The notes: generated by a model not told the origin, from the letters alone. A stretch of DNA of 17,853 bases from JAGLQA01 sp023135565 (GCA_030639305.1 DAOWCY010000151.1:1-17853), one strand, 5' to 3'. Counted from the stretch's first letter, positions 5,840-14,558 are shown. Program-made: numbers and translations.

Positions 5840-7246
5840 ATGTCCGAAAGTTATGGAAACAAAATTTACCGCCGGCAAAAAAAAACCCCTCCTTATCTTG
5901 TTATTGGAGCGGCTGTTGTAATTGCTTTGGCTGTTTTGGTTTGGTTCTTTCTTTTAGACCGGGGCGGCGGGGGACAGGAAGCCGGGGCCGTAAAGCCACA
6001 GGCTGCCGTCAAAAAAATTCAACCGCCGGGAGCCGCGCAAACCGGTAAACCTGTTCAAACCACAAAAACCGAACCTATCCCGGCAGGGGAAAACCGGGAA
6101 AAAACAGCGCCCGGCGCCGCCGTCGAAGCGGGGAAGAAAAACAGTTCCGGCCCGGTTCACGGGACGAACGATTACCGGCAGAAGACAACACCGCTGCAGC
6201 CTGCCGCAAAACCCGCTGCCGGAAGCTCTCCGGGCGGTTCTTCCATATACCGGTACGGCACCACCGCGCGCCGTCTTTTTACAGCCGCCGGGAAACACTT
6301 CCTGGAACGAAATTATAAAAAAGCCTTAGAATTGTATAAAAAAGTCTCTTTAGATGATAAGCTCGCCGTGGTTTATGCCGGTCTCTGCTGTTACCGGTTA
6401 GAGGATTACGACAATGCCCTGTTTTATTTCAAGATTGCATTAGGGTACAACAGTCTCGATTTTATGGCCATGAAATATATCACTCTCACTTATTATAAAT
6501 TAGACGACCTGAAAAACACCCGGAAATACGCCGAACTAACCTTAGACGCCATGAAAGACAGAGAAATCCAAACACTGGTCAGCCAGCTTAAAGAAGAGCA
6601 AAAAATAAACACAAAATATAAAGTCACCACTTCGGAAGTATTCAAAGTTTTCTTTAGCAAAGAAGAACACAGCGACATCGAAAGAGACATACTCGGTATT
6701 CTAAAGGAAGCCTACCGCGTCATCGGCAGGCAAATCGATTTCTATCCTACGGGGCCCATATCGATTTATCTTTACAACGAGAAAGATTTTTTCGACGTCA
6801 CCCGGGCGCCGGGTTGGGCAGGGGGGCTCTATGACGGCAAAATACGCATCCCCATCCACGGCATCCAGGGAGTGAGCAGGGAAACATTAAAACGCATCCT
6901 TTTTCATGAATATACCCACGCTCTTGTTCACGCCATCACGCCCGAATGCCCCCTGTGGATCAACGAAGGTCTGGCGGAATATTTTTCCACCGAAGACAGG
7001 CGAACAATCGGGCAAATCCTACCTTTAGAATCCATCGAATATAGGTTCCCTTCAGACACGCGCGGGGTGCTGGTGGCCTACATCGAAAGTTTCTCCGCCG
7101 TTACCTACTTAATAGAAAGATTCAGGCTTTACCGCATCAAGGAGCTGCTGCAAGCTTTCGCTAAGGGTGAAAAGATCGACGAGGCTTTTGATTCGGCCTC
7201 TTTACCCGCATACGAGAAATTCAAAAGAACCTGGGGTAAAGATTAA
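5840..7246 (+). CDS. Membrane-anchored TPR protein with C-terminal HExxH (peptidase MA-like) domain
   Basis: The 468-residue product has a short basic cytoplasmic N-terminus and one transmembrane helix (about 19-39). A Pro/Ala/Lys-rich linker (41-137) follows, then TPR-like helices (about 141-235), then a gluzincin-type domain. The zinc site is H356-E357-x-x-H360 in LFHEYTHALVH, and the third ligand is probably E376 in WINEGLAEYF, the order typical of peptidase MA-family domains. The protein should face the periplasm. Its substrate is unknown. Start chosen from AGGAGG (5826-5831), 8 nt before the ATG. It is monocistronic and converges on the EamA gene with only 9 bp between stops, with no room for a separate terminator. 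Confidence 0.85.
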   Translation: MSESYGNKIYRRQKKTPPYLVIGAAVVIALAVLVWFFLLDRGGGGQEAGAVKPQAAVKKIQPPGAAQTGKPVQTTKTEPIPAGENREKTAPGAAVEAGKKNSSGPVHGTNDYRQKTTPLQPAAKPAAGSSPGGSSIYRYGTTARRLFTAAGKHFLERNYKKALELYKKVSLDDKLAVVYAGLCCYRLEDYDNALFYFKIALGYNSLDFMAMKYITLTYYKLDDLKNTRKYAELTLDAMKDREIQTLVSQLKEEQKINTKYKVTTSEVFKVFFSKEEHSDIERDILGILKEAYRVIGRQIDFYPTGPISIYLYNEKDFFDVTRAPGWAGGLYDGKIRIPIHGIQGVSRETLKRILFHEYTHALVHAITPECPLWINEGLAEYFSTEDRRTIGQILPLESIEYRFPSDTRGVLVAYIESFSAVTYLIERFRLYRIKELLQAFAKGEKIDEAFDSASLPAYEKFKRTWGKD

Positions 7247-7255
7247 AATTACAAA

Positions 7256-8146
7256 TCAGGGATTGCTGCCGGCGGGCTGCCTGAACTTGAGGCGGGAGAT
7301 CAAAAAAGAACCGCTTAGGATAACTACCCCACCCAAAACCTGCAAACTATTCAATACTTCCCCCAGCAGCAGGTTGCCTAATAGGGCGGTCAACACCGGC
7401 ACTAATAGGGCAAAAACCGCGGCATTGGAAGCTCCTTCCGCTTGCAGGGCCATATAAAAAAAGATAATACCGCCGCTGAATGTTAAGCCGTTAGCCAGCA
7501 CTAAGAGCAGCACGGGGAAATTAGGAATAGTGCCGAATCCCGCGGGTGCAAAAATAAGAACCATCATACCTAAAAAAAGCGTTCCTATCAAAGAACGGCC
7601 AAAGGAAACCTCCAGCACCGATAAGGTATTTAGAACTTTTTTGCCGTACACCTGCATGAAACCGATCAGGAAAGCCAGCGCTAATATAATCAAATCGCCT
7701 AAGCGGGGCAGCAGGTATTCACCGCCGGTGGTTACTAAATAGACGCCCCCGGTCATGGCCGCCACGATAAAATAAAATCGCTTCCTCGCTTTCTCTTTGA
7801 GCAAAAGAAAGGCAAAAAAAACAGCCGTCATGGAAGAGAGCGACATGATAAAAGCGGCGTTAGTAGCCGTGGTCATGGAAAGGCCCCACAGTTTCATAAG
7901 AATGCCGAAACCGGAAAAACAGACCCCTAAAACGATAAAATGGCGGATGTTTTTTTTGATGACCGAAACCGGGCGGTATTTCCTGAAAATCAGCAGCAGG
8001 GTAATCACCACGAAACCCGAAGCGATGCGCAGGAAACCGAAAACAAAGCGGTCTACGCCGTGGTTGAGCACTATTTTTTGCAGGATATGTCCTAAGGCCA
8101 GGGCGAGGGCAAAGATGAGCAGGTAAATAATGCTTCGGGTTTTCAT
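7256..8146 (-). CDS. EamA/DMT-superfamily transporter
   Basis: The 296-residue, very hydrophobic product has about ten predicted membrane helices arranged as two EamA repeats (about 5-138 and 152-287), the usual size for drug/metabolite transporters. Family signs are the first-helix region, FRIASGFVVITLLLI, the end of repeat 1 with LLKEKARKR, and LLGEVLNSLQVLGGVVILSG in repeat 2. Members export or import amino acids, sugars or other metabolites; the substrate cannot be predicted. No Shine-Dalgarno sequence precedes the ATG. An in-frame stop upstream and the lack of other start codons leave this ATG as the only choice. Confidence 0.9.
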   Translation of the reverse strand: MKTRSIIYLLIFALALALGHILQKIVLNHGVDRFVFGFLRIASGFVVITLLLIFRKYRPVSVIKKNIRHFIVLGVCFSGFGILMKLWGLSMTTATNAAFIMSLSSMTAVFFAFLLLKEKARKRFYFIVAAMTGGVYLVTTGGEYLLPRLGDLIILALAFLIGFMQVYGKKVLNTLSVLEVSFGRSLIGTLFLGMMVLIFAPAGFGTIPNFPVLLLVLANGLTFSGGIIFFYMALQAEGASNAAVFALLVPVLTALLGNLLLGEVLNSLQVLGGVVILSGSFLISRLKFRQPAGSNP

Positions 8147-8199
8147 AATTAAGAGAGGGAATCCAATTTGTAAAATTCCTGTAAACTATTGATAGAATG

Positions 8200-8228
8200 A
8201 TTATAACATGAAATGTACGGAGCGGCAA
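8200..8228 (-). promoter_or_regulatory. Promoter of the EamA transporter gene
   Basis: On the minus strand TTGCCG (8228-8223), a 17-nt spacer and a perfect TATAAT (8205-8200), giving a leader of about 47 nt. It lies directly beyond the stop codon of the transposase remnant. Confidence 0.6.
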
Positions 8229-8230
8229 CC

Positions 8231-8467
8231 CTAAACCATTTGGATATAAGATTTGATCTTTTGCTTTCTCCTGGAGTTAATGTGTTTGAAAAAGAAAAAC
8301 ATAAAGACAAAATAAGCAATCAACCGTATACTCAACATATTCTCATAAGCATTCTCAAAGTGAAGGGTTTTATGCTTCAAGTGCCGGTGCTTAACCATAT
8401 CCATGAAAAGTTTTGCGTCAATGTTCCAGCGGTGCTTTCCTATACTATAAACAACATCGCCGACACG
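8231..8467 (-). pseudogene. Degraded C-terminus of a DDE-type transposase
   Basis: Read on the minus strand, a 78-codon open stretch starts just after an in-frame TAA (8470-8468) and ends in TAG (8233-8231). It has no start codon at its beginning. It contains KHRWNIDAKLFMDMVKH, LKHKTLHFENAYENM and RLIAYFVFMFFFF. These match the C-terminal signature of IS4-like DDE transposases: R-W-x-I-[ED] around the catalytic Glu position (Asp here), a later LxH, and a hydrophobic IAY helix. The rest of the gene is missing; the thioesterase gene begins 30 bp away. It is a relic of an insertion sequence, family not determined. No terminal repeats could be found. Confidence 0.72.
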
Positions 8468-8496
8468 TTATGAATAGTGGATGATTTTGGAGGTGA

Positions 8497-9093
8497 TTAC
8501 TGCTTGGCTTGCGAAATTAATGGATTCTCCAGGGTTGTGGGCTGCGCTTTAAATATCTCTTCTACAGGAAGACCCTGTTGGCGGAGCTTAATAAAATGAA
8601 CCGCTCTTTCGATCTCCCGGGCATATTCGGGCGGGAACTCCAGCTTTTCCGGGGGAATGGCCAAAAAAGTACCTTTTGCCAGGGCATAGACTTTGTTGTT
8701 ACTGTCTACTATTTCGGCTTCGGCAAAAATTCTCCTCCCTTTAATTAAATCTATCCCGGAAGTAGATATGTACTCTTTATTTACCGGTATTTTTGCTTTG
8801 TAGCGGACTTCGATCTTCACAGTCATTACTAAGTGGCCGTTCAGCCAGCAGCAAGAACCCATGGATTCATCTAAGATGGTTGAAATCAGACCGCCGTGAC
8901 AATATCCCGGCGGCCCCATGGCCTTCTTGCCGGGGTAAAACCACATGATAAAAGAGTTGTCCTTTTCATTGAAGAATTGTTCGATCTTCAGGCAGTCTAA
9001 ACTCAGGCCCGTTAAAAAAAAAGAGCGGTGCGGCAGTCGAACCACATCCGGCAAATTAAATTTTTCTGTCAACTTCATAGGAAATCTTATCAC
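8497..9093 (-). CDS. PaaI-type hotdog-fold thioesterase
   Basis: The 198-residue product has the hotdog signature YCHGGLISTILDESMGS (H66-G67-G68, D75, E76): HGG precedes the central helix, whose acidic residue is catalytic in PaaI-like acyl-CoA thioesterases. Later strands include VKIEVRYKAKIPV and RRIFAEAEIVD, both typical. The C-terminal 45 residues beyond the fold are probably helical. Substrate unknown; acyl-CoA is the family expectation. The start is GTG at 9093 with AAGGG about 7 nt upstream. An ATG at 9078 would remove five residues but has no ribosome binding site. Confidence 0.82.
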   Translation of the reverse strand: MIRFPMKLTEKFNLPDVVRLPHRSFFLTGLSLDCLKIEQFFNEKDNSFIMWFYPGKKAMGPPGYCHGGLISTILDESMGSCCWLNGHLVMTVKIEVRYKAKIPVNKEYISTSGIDLIKGRRIFAEAEIVDSNNKVYALAKGTFLAIPPEKLEFPPEYAREIERAVHFIKLRQQGLPVEEIFKAQPTTLENPLISQAKQ

Positions 9094-9402
9094 AATTCGC
9101 CCTTTTTTTCAAAAAGCGGACGGTTCAGCTTCCCGGAAATTATCCTTTTATATCGGTTTTTTTGAAAAAGAACCCCTTCTATCCATTGTTTTGACCGTGT
9201 AAAATGCTGAAATCCCCTATATTGCTGGAAAAAAAATAAAAAAAAATAGAATACCGGAAACCCTTTTATATTCAGCGTTTCGGGGTTGCCGGGGGCTGAA
9301 ATCCCCTATATTACTGAAAAAAAATCGGCAAAAAACTTGACATTTTATTTTTGCTGTGATAGAAAGATACCGGTATGAAAATAAATAGTTTTGGAGAGAC
9401 AG
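9094..9402. other. AT-rich divergent leader between the thioesterase gene and pilM, with repeated motifs
   Basis: No gene is visible in these 309 bp. GCTGAAATCCCCTATATT occurs at 9206-9223 and 9295-9312, each followed by CTG and a run of A. A related GGAAACCCTTTTATATTCAG lies between them, near 9256-9275. The second exact copy ends 24 bp upstream of the pilM -35 box, so the motifs are candidate binding sites for a regulator of the pil operon. Confidence 0.5.
9337..9365 (+). promoter_or_regulatory. Promoter of the pilMNOPQ operon
   Basis: A consensus TTGACA (9337-9342), a 17-nt spacer and TAGAAA (9360-9365) with an extended -10 TGA. The predicted leader is about 30 nt, ending in GGAG (9393-9396) before the pilM ATG. 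Confidence 0.6.
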
Positions 9403-10482
9403 ATGCCGCTTAGCTTTATGAAAACGAAAAAGATCGTCGGCCTTGACATTGGCTCCTTTGGTCTAAAACTAATCGAATTAAAACCGGTTAAAAAAGGTAA
9501 AGAAACTCGCTACGAATTGATTGCCATGGGTTATGAACCGGTCCCCTATCAATCCATCGTTGAGGGAAGTATTATGGATTCCACTGCTGTTGCGGACGCA
9601 ATACAACATGTTTTTTTAGAAAGCAAAACAAAGAGCAGCAGTATTTCTTTTGGAGTTTCGGGAAGTTCCGTTATCGTCAAGAGAATCGATGTCCAGCGCT
9701 TAAACCCCAATGAAATGCATGAGCATATATTGTGGGAAGCACGGCCGCATATCCCCTTTACACCGGAAGAGGTGAATATCGATTATGAAATGATCGAAAC
9801 CACGGATACCCCTCCCGATAAGGTAGGAGTGATATTGGCCGCCGTTAAAAAAGAAAAATTAAATGACTATTTGAATATTCTTACGATCTCTAATAAAAGC
9901 GCCCAGATCGTGGACCTCGATTCTTTTGCCATTTTGAATAGTGTCATGACAAATTATGAGACGTATCGTGAACGCACCATCGTGATCATAAACATCGGCG
10001 CATCGATTACCAGTGTGGTGATTGCCAGGGGCGGATATCCTGTATTTGTTAGAGATATCGCTTTCGGAGGCAACCAGTTTACCGACCACATCCAGAAAGA
10101 ATTGAATCTAAAATACGAAAAGGCCGAATCGGCAAAAAAAGGCAGACAGGTGGAAGGGGTTTCACCTGCCGCCGTGAAACCGGTGATTGATTTGATATTC
10201 AATGACCTTAGAACAGAAATAAAAAAAACCTTCGAGTTTTACCGGTCTAATACCAGCGAAGGGCGGATCGATAATATCCTGCTCAGCGGAGGTACGGCAA
10301 ACCTGGAATCAGTCAGCGACTATTTTGCCCAGGACTTCGATATTCCTATCGAGATAGTGAATCCTTTTAACGAGATAGAAATAAATCCCAAAAAATTCGA
10401 CCTGGATTTTATTAAAGACATGGCCCCGGTTTTTAATGTAGCTGTGGGTCTGGCTTTAAGAGCTGTAGGAGATTCGAAATGA
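9403..10482 (+). CDS. pilM: Type IV pilus assembly protein PilM
   Basis: PilM is a cytoplasmic FtsA/actin-like ATP-binding protein that docks on the N-terminal tail of PilN and links the alignment complex to the motor. The 359-residue length fits. Visible actin-fold motifs are phosphate-1 VGLDIGSFGLKLIEL (about 12-26), phosphate-2 INIGASITSVVIA and the adenosine motif LLSGGTANLESV. The family-typical WEARPHIPFTPEEV is also present. I start at ATG 9403 because GGAG lies 6 nt upstream. A longer in-frame TTG at 9391 would place the ribosome binding site inside the gene. The stop overlaps the pilN start (ATGA). Confidence 0.95.
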   Translation: MPLSFMKTKKIVGLDIGSFGLKLIELKPVKKGKETRYELIAMGYEPVPYQSIVEGSIMDSTAVADAIQHVFLESKTKSSSISFGVSGSSVIVKRIDVQRLNPNEMHEHILWEARPHIPFTPEEVNIDYEMIETTDTPPDKVGVILAAVKKEKLNDYLNILTISNKSAQIVDLDSFAILNSVMTNYETYRERTIVIINIGASITSVVIARGGYPVFVRDIAFGGNQFTDHIQKELNLKYEKAESAKKGRQVEGVSPAAVKPVIDLIFNDLRTEIKKTFEFYRSNTSEGRIDNILLSGGTANLESVSDYFAQDFDIPIEIVNPFNEIEINPKKFDLDFIKDMAPVFNVAVGLALRAVGDSK

Positions 10483-11078
10483 TTAAAGTTAACTTACTAA
10501 GCCCGGAGAAAAAAGACCTCGGTGGTGGCGGACAGGCCATTTCCATGGTGGAAGAAACGAAGGAAAGTAAGGTTCATGTTGGAGCCGCGGTAGGTGCTCT
10601 GGTGCTTACAGCCGTTGTCATCGGGTATTTATATATATCTCAAAAAAGTGCTTTCGACCGGGCCAGGGACACGGTTAGAGAGAAACAAGCAAGGAAAGCG
10701 GATTTGGTCAAAGTGTTGAAAACAGTGGAGCAGTTGGAAGCCACAAAAGCTAAATTAGATAGAAAAGTAAAGATTATCCAGCAGTTAAAGGGCAGGCAGC
10801 AATCCGCCGTGCGCATGATGGATGAAGTATCTAAAGCGCTGCCCGACAATGTGTGGCTAACCAAACTTACTCTAAAAGGCACTGTGGTGAACTTAGAGGG
10901 TAGAGCCTCTACCAACGACCTGGTTGCCGATTTTATTCATAACTTGATAGCTTCAAATTTTTTTCACAGCGAAAAGTTTAACGGTTCTACCCGTGGTAAA
11001 GCCGCCGGAGCGGATATCTTTAATTTTAAGTTATCCATTCTTTTTTCAGAAGATGTACTTAAGCAGAAGGAGATGTAA
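10479..11078 (+). CDS. pilN: Type IV pilus assembly protein PilN
   Basis: The 199-residue product starts MIKVNLLSP, the conserved cytoplasmic INLLP-like peptide that inserts into PilM. A longer than usual Gly/Glu/Lys linker follows, then one transmembrane helix (about 33-53), a coiled coil (about 55-105) and a periplasmic ferredoxin-like domain (about 110-190, with LPDNVWLTKLTLKG). PilN pairs with PilO in the inner membrane. It overlaps pilM by 4 bp and pilO by 1 bp (TAATG), so translation is coupled. Confidence 0.94.
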   Translation: MIKVNLLSPEKKDLGGGGQAISMVEETKESKVHVGAAVGALVLTAVVIGYLYISQKSAFDRARDTVREKQARKADLVKVLKTVEQLEATKAKLDRKVKIIQQLKGRQQSAVRMMDEVSKALPDNVWLTKLTLKGTVVNLEGRASTNDLVADFIHNLIASNFFHSEKFNGSTRGKAAGADIFNFKLSILFSEDVLKQKEM

Positions 11079-11671
11079 TGGACTTACAAAGTTTACCCTG
11101 GTATGGTCAGTTTCTTGTTTTCCTGGCAATAGGCGGTTTAGCCTTTGCCCTCTTTTATTTTATGATGTATTCAGGTACCCAGGATCAGATCAGGAACATG
11201 AATGTACGCATCGACAAGTTGGATAAAGAGATCAGGGCCGCCGAGCAAAAAGAGAGGAAACTGCCGCAGTTGGAAGCAGAAGTAAAGAGGCAGGAAGCGG
11301 TTCTTACTAAACTAAAGGAAATCTTACCCGAGAGAAATGAAATTGCCGGGATCATTAAAAAAATCGAATCGATCCTGGCCCATTCACGGTTAAAGATTCA
11401 TAAATGGTCGCGTCCTATAGAAAGGGCCCAGCAAATTTATATCGAGCACCAGTTATCCATTGAAGTCGAGGGCGCTTATCACAACTTAGGCGTGTTCTTC
11501 GACCAGTTGTCGAGGATAAAAAAGATATTTAATGTGGATTCTTTGAATATAAGACCTACACAATCCAGGAGGAGGTCGGAATTTACCATAAAAGCAACTT
11601 TTAAAGCGTCCACCTATACATATCATGAAGGGAAGATGAAGAAGAGAAGAGGCAGGGGGAGAGGGAGGTAA
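11078..11671 (+). CDS. pilO: Type IV pilus assembly protein PilO
   Basis: The 197-residue product has a short N-terminus, a transmembrane helix (about 11-31), a periplasmic coiled coil (about 36-80) and a ferredoxin-like domain ending near residue 184. The segment from ILPERNEIAGIIKKI on is typical. AAGGAG at 11066-11071 supports the start. Unusually, the last eleven residues are MKKRRGRGRGR, a strongly basic Arg/Gly tail. Its purine-only codons also form the ribosome binding site of pilP, so the tail may be a by-product of that overlap. PilO dimerises with PilN and binds PilP. Confidence 0.93.
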   Translation: MDLQSLPWYGQFLVFLAIGGLAFALFYFMMYSGTQDQIRNMNVRIDKLDKEIRAAEQKERKLPQLEAEVKRQEAVLTKLKEILPERNEIAGIIKKIESILAHSRLKIHKWSRPIERAQQIYIEHQLSIEVEGAYHNLGVFFDQLSRIKKIFNVDSLNIRPTQSRRRSEFTIKATFKASTYTYHEGKMKKRRGRGRGR

Positions 11672-11673
11672 AG

Positions 11674-12177
11674 ATGAAAAAGATACTTTTAGTTATATTA
11701 GTTTGCGGTCTATTTTTGGGCTACTCCCAGGAGAATAAAGGAAAACAAGAAGAAAAGCCGAAGACCCCGACGAGCCGAAAAGCTGTTACCGCGGATGAGG
11801 AGTTACAGCAAGAGATAGACCCGAATATATTCGTATATAGACCCATGGGCCGGCGGGATCCTTTTAAGAATTTATTGACCGGCTCAGAAAGACCGGCGCG
11901 CAGGAATCTCGAAGGTATTGCCGGGTTAACCATCAGCGAGTTGGTGCTCGAAGGCATTGTCGGTTTTAGTAAAGGAGAATATAAAGCTTTAGTAAGGGGA
12001 CCGAAAAACAGACCTTATGATATTAAAGTAGGAGACAAAGTTTATGATGGAGAAGTGGTCGAAATCACCGATAATTCGGTGACTTTTAAACAAATATTGA
12101 CTATTGCCCTGGGTGGGACAAAAGAACGGCCAATTGTCAAATATTTAAATCCTGAAGAGGAGGCAAACAAAAAATGA
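11674..12177 (+). CDS. pilP: Type IV pilus assembly protein PilP
   Basis: The 167-residue product has a signal peptide (about 1-18), a disordered Lys/Glu/Pro-rich stretch, and the hallmark YRPMGRRDPFKNLL (55-68). The folded HR-type domain LVLEGIVGFSKGEYKALV, with the GDKVYDGEVVEI loop, follows. PilP bridges the PilN/O inner-membrane complex to the N0 domain of PilQ. Many PilP proteins are lipoproteins. Here the only Cys (C11) is within the hydrophobic core and not in a good lipobox, so lipidation is doubtful. A GGGAGG site precedes the start, which lies 2 nt after the pilO stop; pilQ overlaps by 4 bp. Confidence 0.92.
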   Translation: MKKILLVILVCGLFLGYSQENKGKQEEKPKTPTSRKAVTADEELQQEIDPNIFVYRPMGRRDPFKNLLTGSERPARRNLEGIAGLTISELVLEGIVGFSKGEYKALVRGPKNRPYDIKVGDKVYDGEVVEITDNSVTFKQILTIALGGTKERPIVKYLNPEEEANKK

Positions 12178-14558
12178 CAATTAAAACACCTGTTATCAGA
12201 GCGCCGATATTAATAATAATGTTAATATCGGTATCATTTCTTTTCGTCTTACCGTCCGGTTTTGCCGCGGCCGCGGAAACAAAAGTTACGGTACGAGATG
12301 TCGAATATCTCAGGGGTGAAGATTTTGTGCAATTGCGTTTCATAACCGATAAAATCATTTCCATACCCGATGTGTTTTACCCTGATGAGGCCGATACTAC
12401 CCGGTTGGTAATGAGGATCGGGGATGTCGATTTTAATGTCGGCAGAGAGAGTTTCCGTTTCGAGTCGCCGGTAATAGAGCGGGTCGATTTCCGTAGAAAC
12501 GAGAAATATATCGACGTTGAGATCAGGTTAAAAGAAAAAGTAAATTACCGGGTATTTACCAACCGGAACGGTTTATATATCGAATTCCCTAATTTAAAAA
12601 GGAGCAGAGCTAAGGCGGTTCCCCAGGCCCAACAGTATAAAAATAGTGTAAAACCGGGCGCCTCTCTTGTTAGGCCTGCGCTTTCAACCGGCAGGAATAC
12701 GATCAAAGACATCAGGGTAGCCGAAAGGAGCGCCGAAAGGCTGAAGATCGAATTCCATATGGCTGCTCCCGTGGAATATCATGTTATTCCCATTGCCGAT
12801 GCGCCGGTAAGATTAGCCATCGATTTGCAGGATACCCGCGCCCGGCAGTTGAAAAAGGCGATTAACCATTTGAATGTAAAAACTATCAGGGGCGGGCCGA
12901 ATACACCTTCGGTTTTCAGGCTGGTGTTCGACCTGCATTATTTGAAAAGTTACAGCGTTTCTTTGAATAAAAATGTGCTGGAGGTTGAATTTTTTAATGT
13001 AAAATCTTTAGCCCGTAACAAAAGAAAACCCGCCGCCGCGGAAAAAGAAGCGGGAACCGAAAAGAAAAATGCGGACAATGCCCCAAAAAACAAAGTAAAA
13101 GGTAGAACCATAACCAACGCCGACATCAAACCGATAGAGGAGATAACGCCCCCGCAGGTGCAAATATCCCGCCGGGAGAATAGCGATGAATTTTTCTCCG
13201 CGGAGAAATCGCTGGTAACCGGGAATCCCCAGGAAGCCCGGAGAACGCAGGCGCCTGCGGAAAAACCCGCGGAGAACGCCGCGTTGTTTCAAAAAAGGAT
13301 GATTAAAGGTGAGAAAAAGTGGACCGGTGAATTAAGATCCTATCATTTAAAAGACCAGGATTTACAAAACCTGTTGATACACTTTGCCAGGGAATCCGGG
13401 ATCAGTATGGTTTTCGATCCCGGCATATCGGGTTCCGTCACCGCCGAGTTGAACGATGTGCCCTGGGACCAGGCGCTGGATATTTTCCTCAGGCAGAATG
13501 GGTTGTCCAAACAGCGGGAAGGCAATGTCATAAGAATTGCCAGGGTGGAGAGAATCGAACAGGAAGCGGAACAGCGCAGGAAGATGAGAGAATCGCTGCG
13601 CAAGGAAGTCGAACTCGACACAGCCACCCGTGGTTTGAATTATGCCATAGCCAAGGACGTTAAGAAGATACTGGATAAATCCTTAACTTCCAGGGGAACT
13701 ATTTTAGTCGATGACAGGAGCAATACCCTGATTATCTCAGAAATTCCCGAAAATTTCGACCTCTTAGACGGCTTAATAAAAGCCTTAGACACGCCTACTC
13801 CGCAGGTATCCATCGAAGCAAAGATTATCGAAACCAACGCCAACTTTACCAGGAACCTGGGTATCCAATGGGGTTTCAATTTTATAGCCGATGCGGCATA
13901 CGGCAACCAGACATCCTTAGTATTTCCTAATTCGGTGCGGGTCCAGGGTGAGCGGCTTACAGGTGGTATAGAGGGGCCTTTAGGCGGTTATGCCGTCAAT
14001 CTACCCGCGGCATCCGTAAATTCCGCCGTGGTTTTTTCTTTAGGAAATGTTACCGACTCCTTCAGGTTGGATGCGGCCCTCTCCGCCATGCAGAGCAAAG
14101 GTAAAGGCAAGATTATTCAATCGCCGCGATTCCTGACCCAGAACAACACCGAAGCAGTCATCAGGCAGGGTTACAAAATACCGGTACAAACTTTACAGAA
14201 CAATACCATCACCGTAGTATACAGGGAAGTTGTCCTGGAATTGAAGGTGACGCCCACCATTACCGCGGACGACACCATCACCATGGCAGTAGACCTGAAG
14301 AACGATAACGTTGACTGGGGGCGTTTTGTTAAGGATACTCCCGCTATGTTAACTCAATCCGCCAAAACCACGGTTAAAGCAAAGAATGGCGAAACCATCG
14401 TAATCGGCGGTATGTACAAGATTGAAACAGGTAGTACAACGGGCAGCGTCCCCTTTTTGCACAAGATACCCCTGTTAGGGAATTTGTTTAAAAATACCCT
14501 TAGGAGTTCCCAACAAAGGGAAACTTTGATATTTATAACTCCAAGAATTGTTAAATAG
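12174..14558 (+). CDS. pilQ: Type IV pilus secretin PilQ
   Basis: The 794-residue outer-membrane secretin has a signal peptide (about 1-34), two AMIN-type peptidoglycan-binding domains (about 36-140 and 174-278) and a low-complexity linker (280-375). An N0/STN domain follows (about 387-457, SYHLKDQDLQNLLIHFA), then an N1 domain (about 486-545) and the secretin core (from about 546). The core has SIEAKIIETN, GKIIQSPRFLTQNNTEA and VPFLHKIPLLGNLFK, and the classical C-terminus LIFITPRIVK. AGAGGAGG lies 10 nt before the ATG. It forms the gated pore for the pilus fibre. The architecture is complete; no truncation is seen. Confidence 0.96.
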   Translation: MTIKTPVIRAPILIIMLISVSFLFVLPSGFAAAAETKVTVRDVEYLRGEDFVQLRFITDKIISIPDVFYPDEADTTRLVMRIGDVDFNVGRESFRFESPVIERVDFRRNEKYIDVEIRLKEKVNYRVFTNRNGLYIEFPNLKRSRAKAVPQAQQYKNSVKPGASLVRPALSTGRNTIKDIRVAERSAERLKIEFHMAAPVEYHVIPIADAPVRLAIDLQDTRARQLKKAINHLNVKTIRGGPNTPSVFRLVFDLHYLKSYSVSLNKNVLEVEFFNVKSLARNKRKPAAAEKEAGTEKKNADNAPKNKVKGRTITNADIKPIEEITPPQVQISRRENSDEFFSAEKSLVTGNPQEARRTQAPAEKPAENAALFQKRMIKGEKKWTGELRSYHLKDQDLQNLLIHFARESGISMVFDPGISGSVTAELNDVPWDQALDIFLRQNGLSKQREGNVIRIARVERIEQEAEQRRKMRESLRKEVELDTATRGLNYAIAKDVKKILDKSLTSRGTILVDDRSNTLIISEIPENFDLLDGLIKALDTPTPQVSIEAKIIETNANFTRNLGIQWGFNFIADAAYGNQTSLVFPNSVRVQGERLTGGIEGPLGGYAVNLPAASVNSAVVFSLGNVTDSFRLDAALSAMQSKGKGKIIQSPRFLTQNNTEAVIRQGYKIPVQTLQNNTITVVYREVVLELKVTPTITADDTITMAVDLKNDNVDWGRFVKDTPAMLTQSAKTTVKAKNGETIVIGGMYKIETGSTTGSVPFLHKIPLLGNLFKNTLRSSQQRETLIFITPRIVK

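Noticed and set aside
8213..8473. Plus-strand 86-codon frame
   Set aside because: The opposite strand carries clear transposase C-terminal motifs, no ribosome binding site precedes this frame, and it overlaps the EamA promoter.
9391..9402. TTG at 9391 as the pilM start
   Set aside because: It would put GGAG inside the coding region and leave no ribosome binding site. ATG 9403 has GGAG 6 nt upstream.
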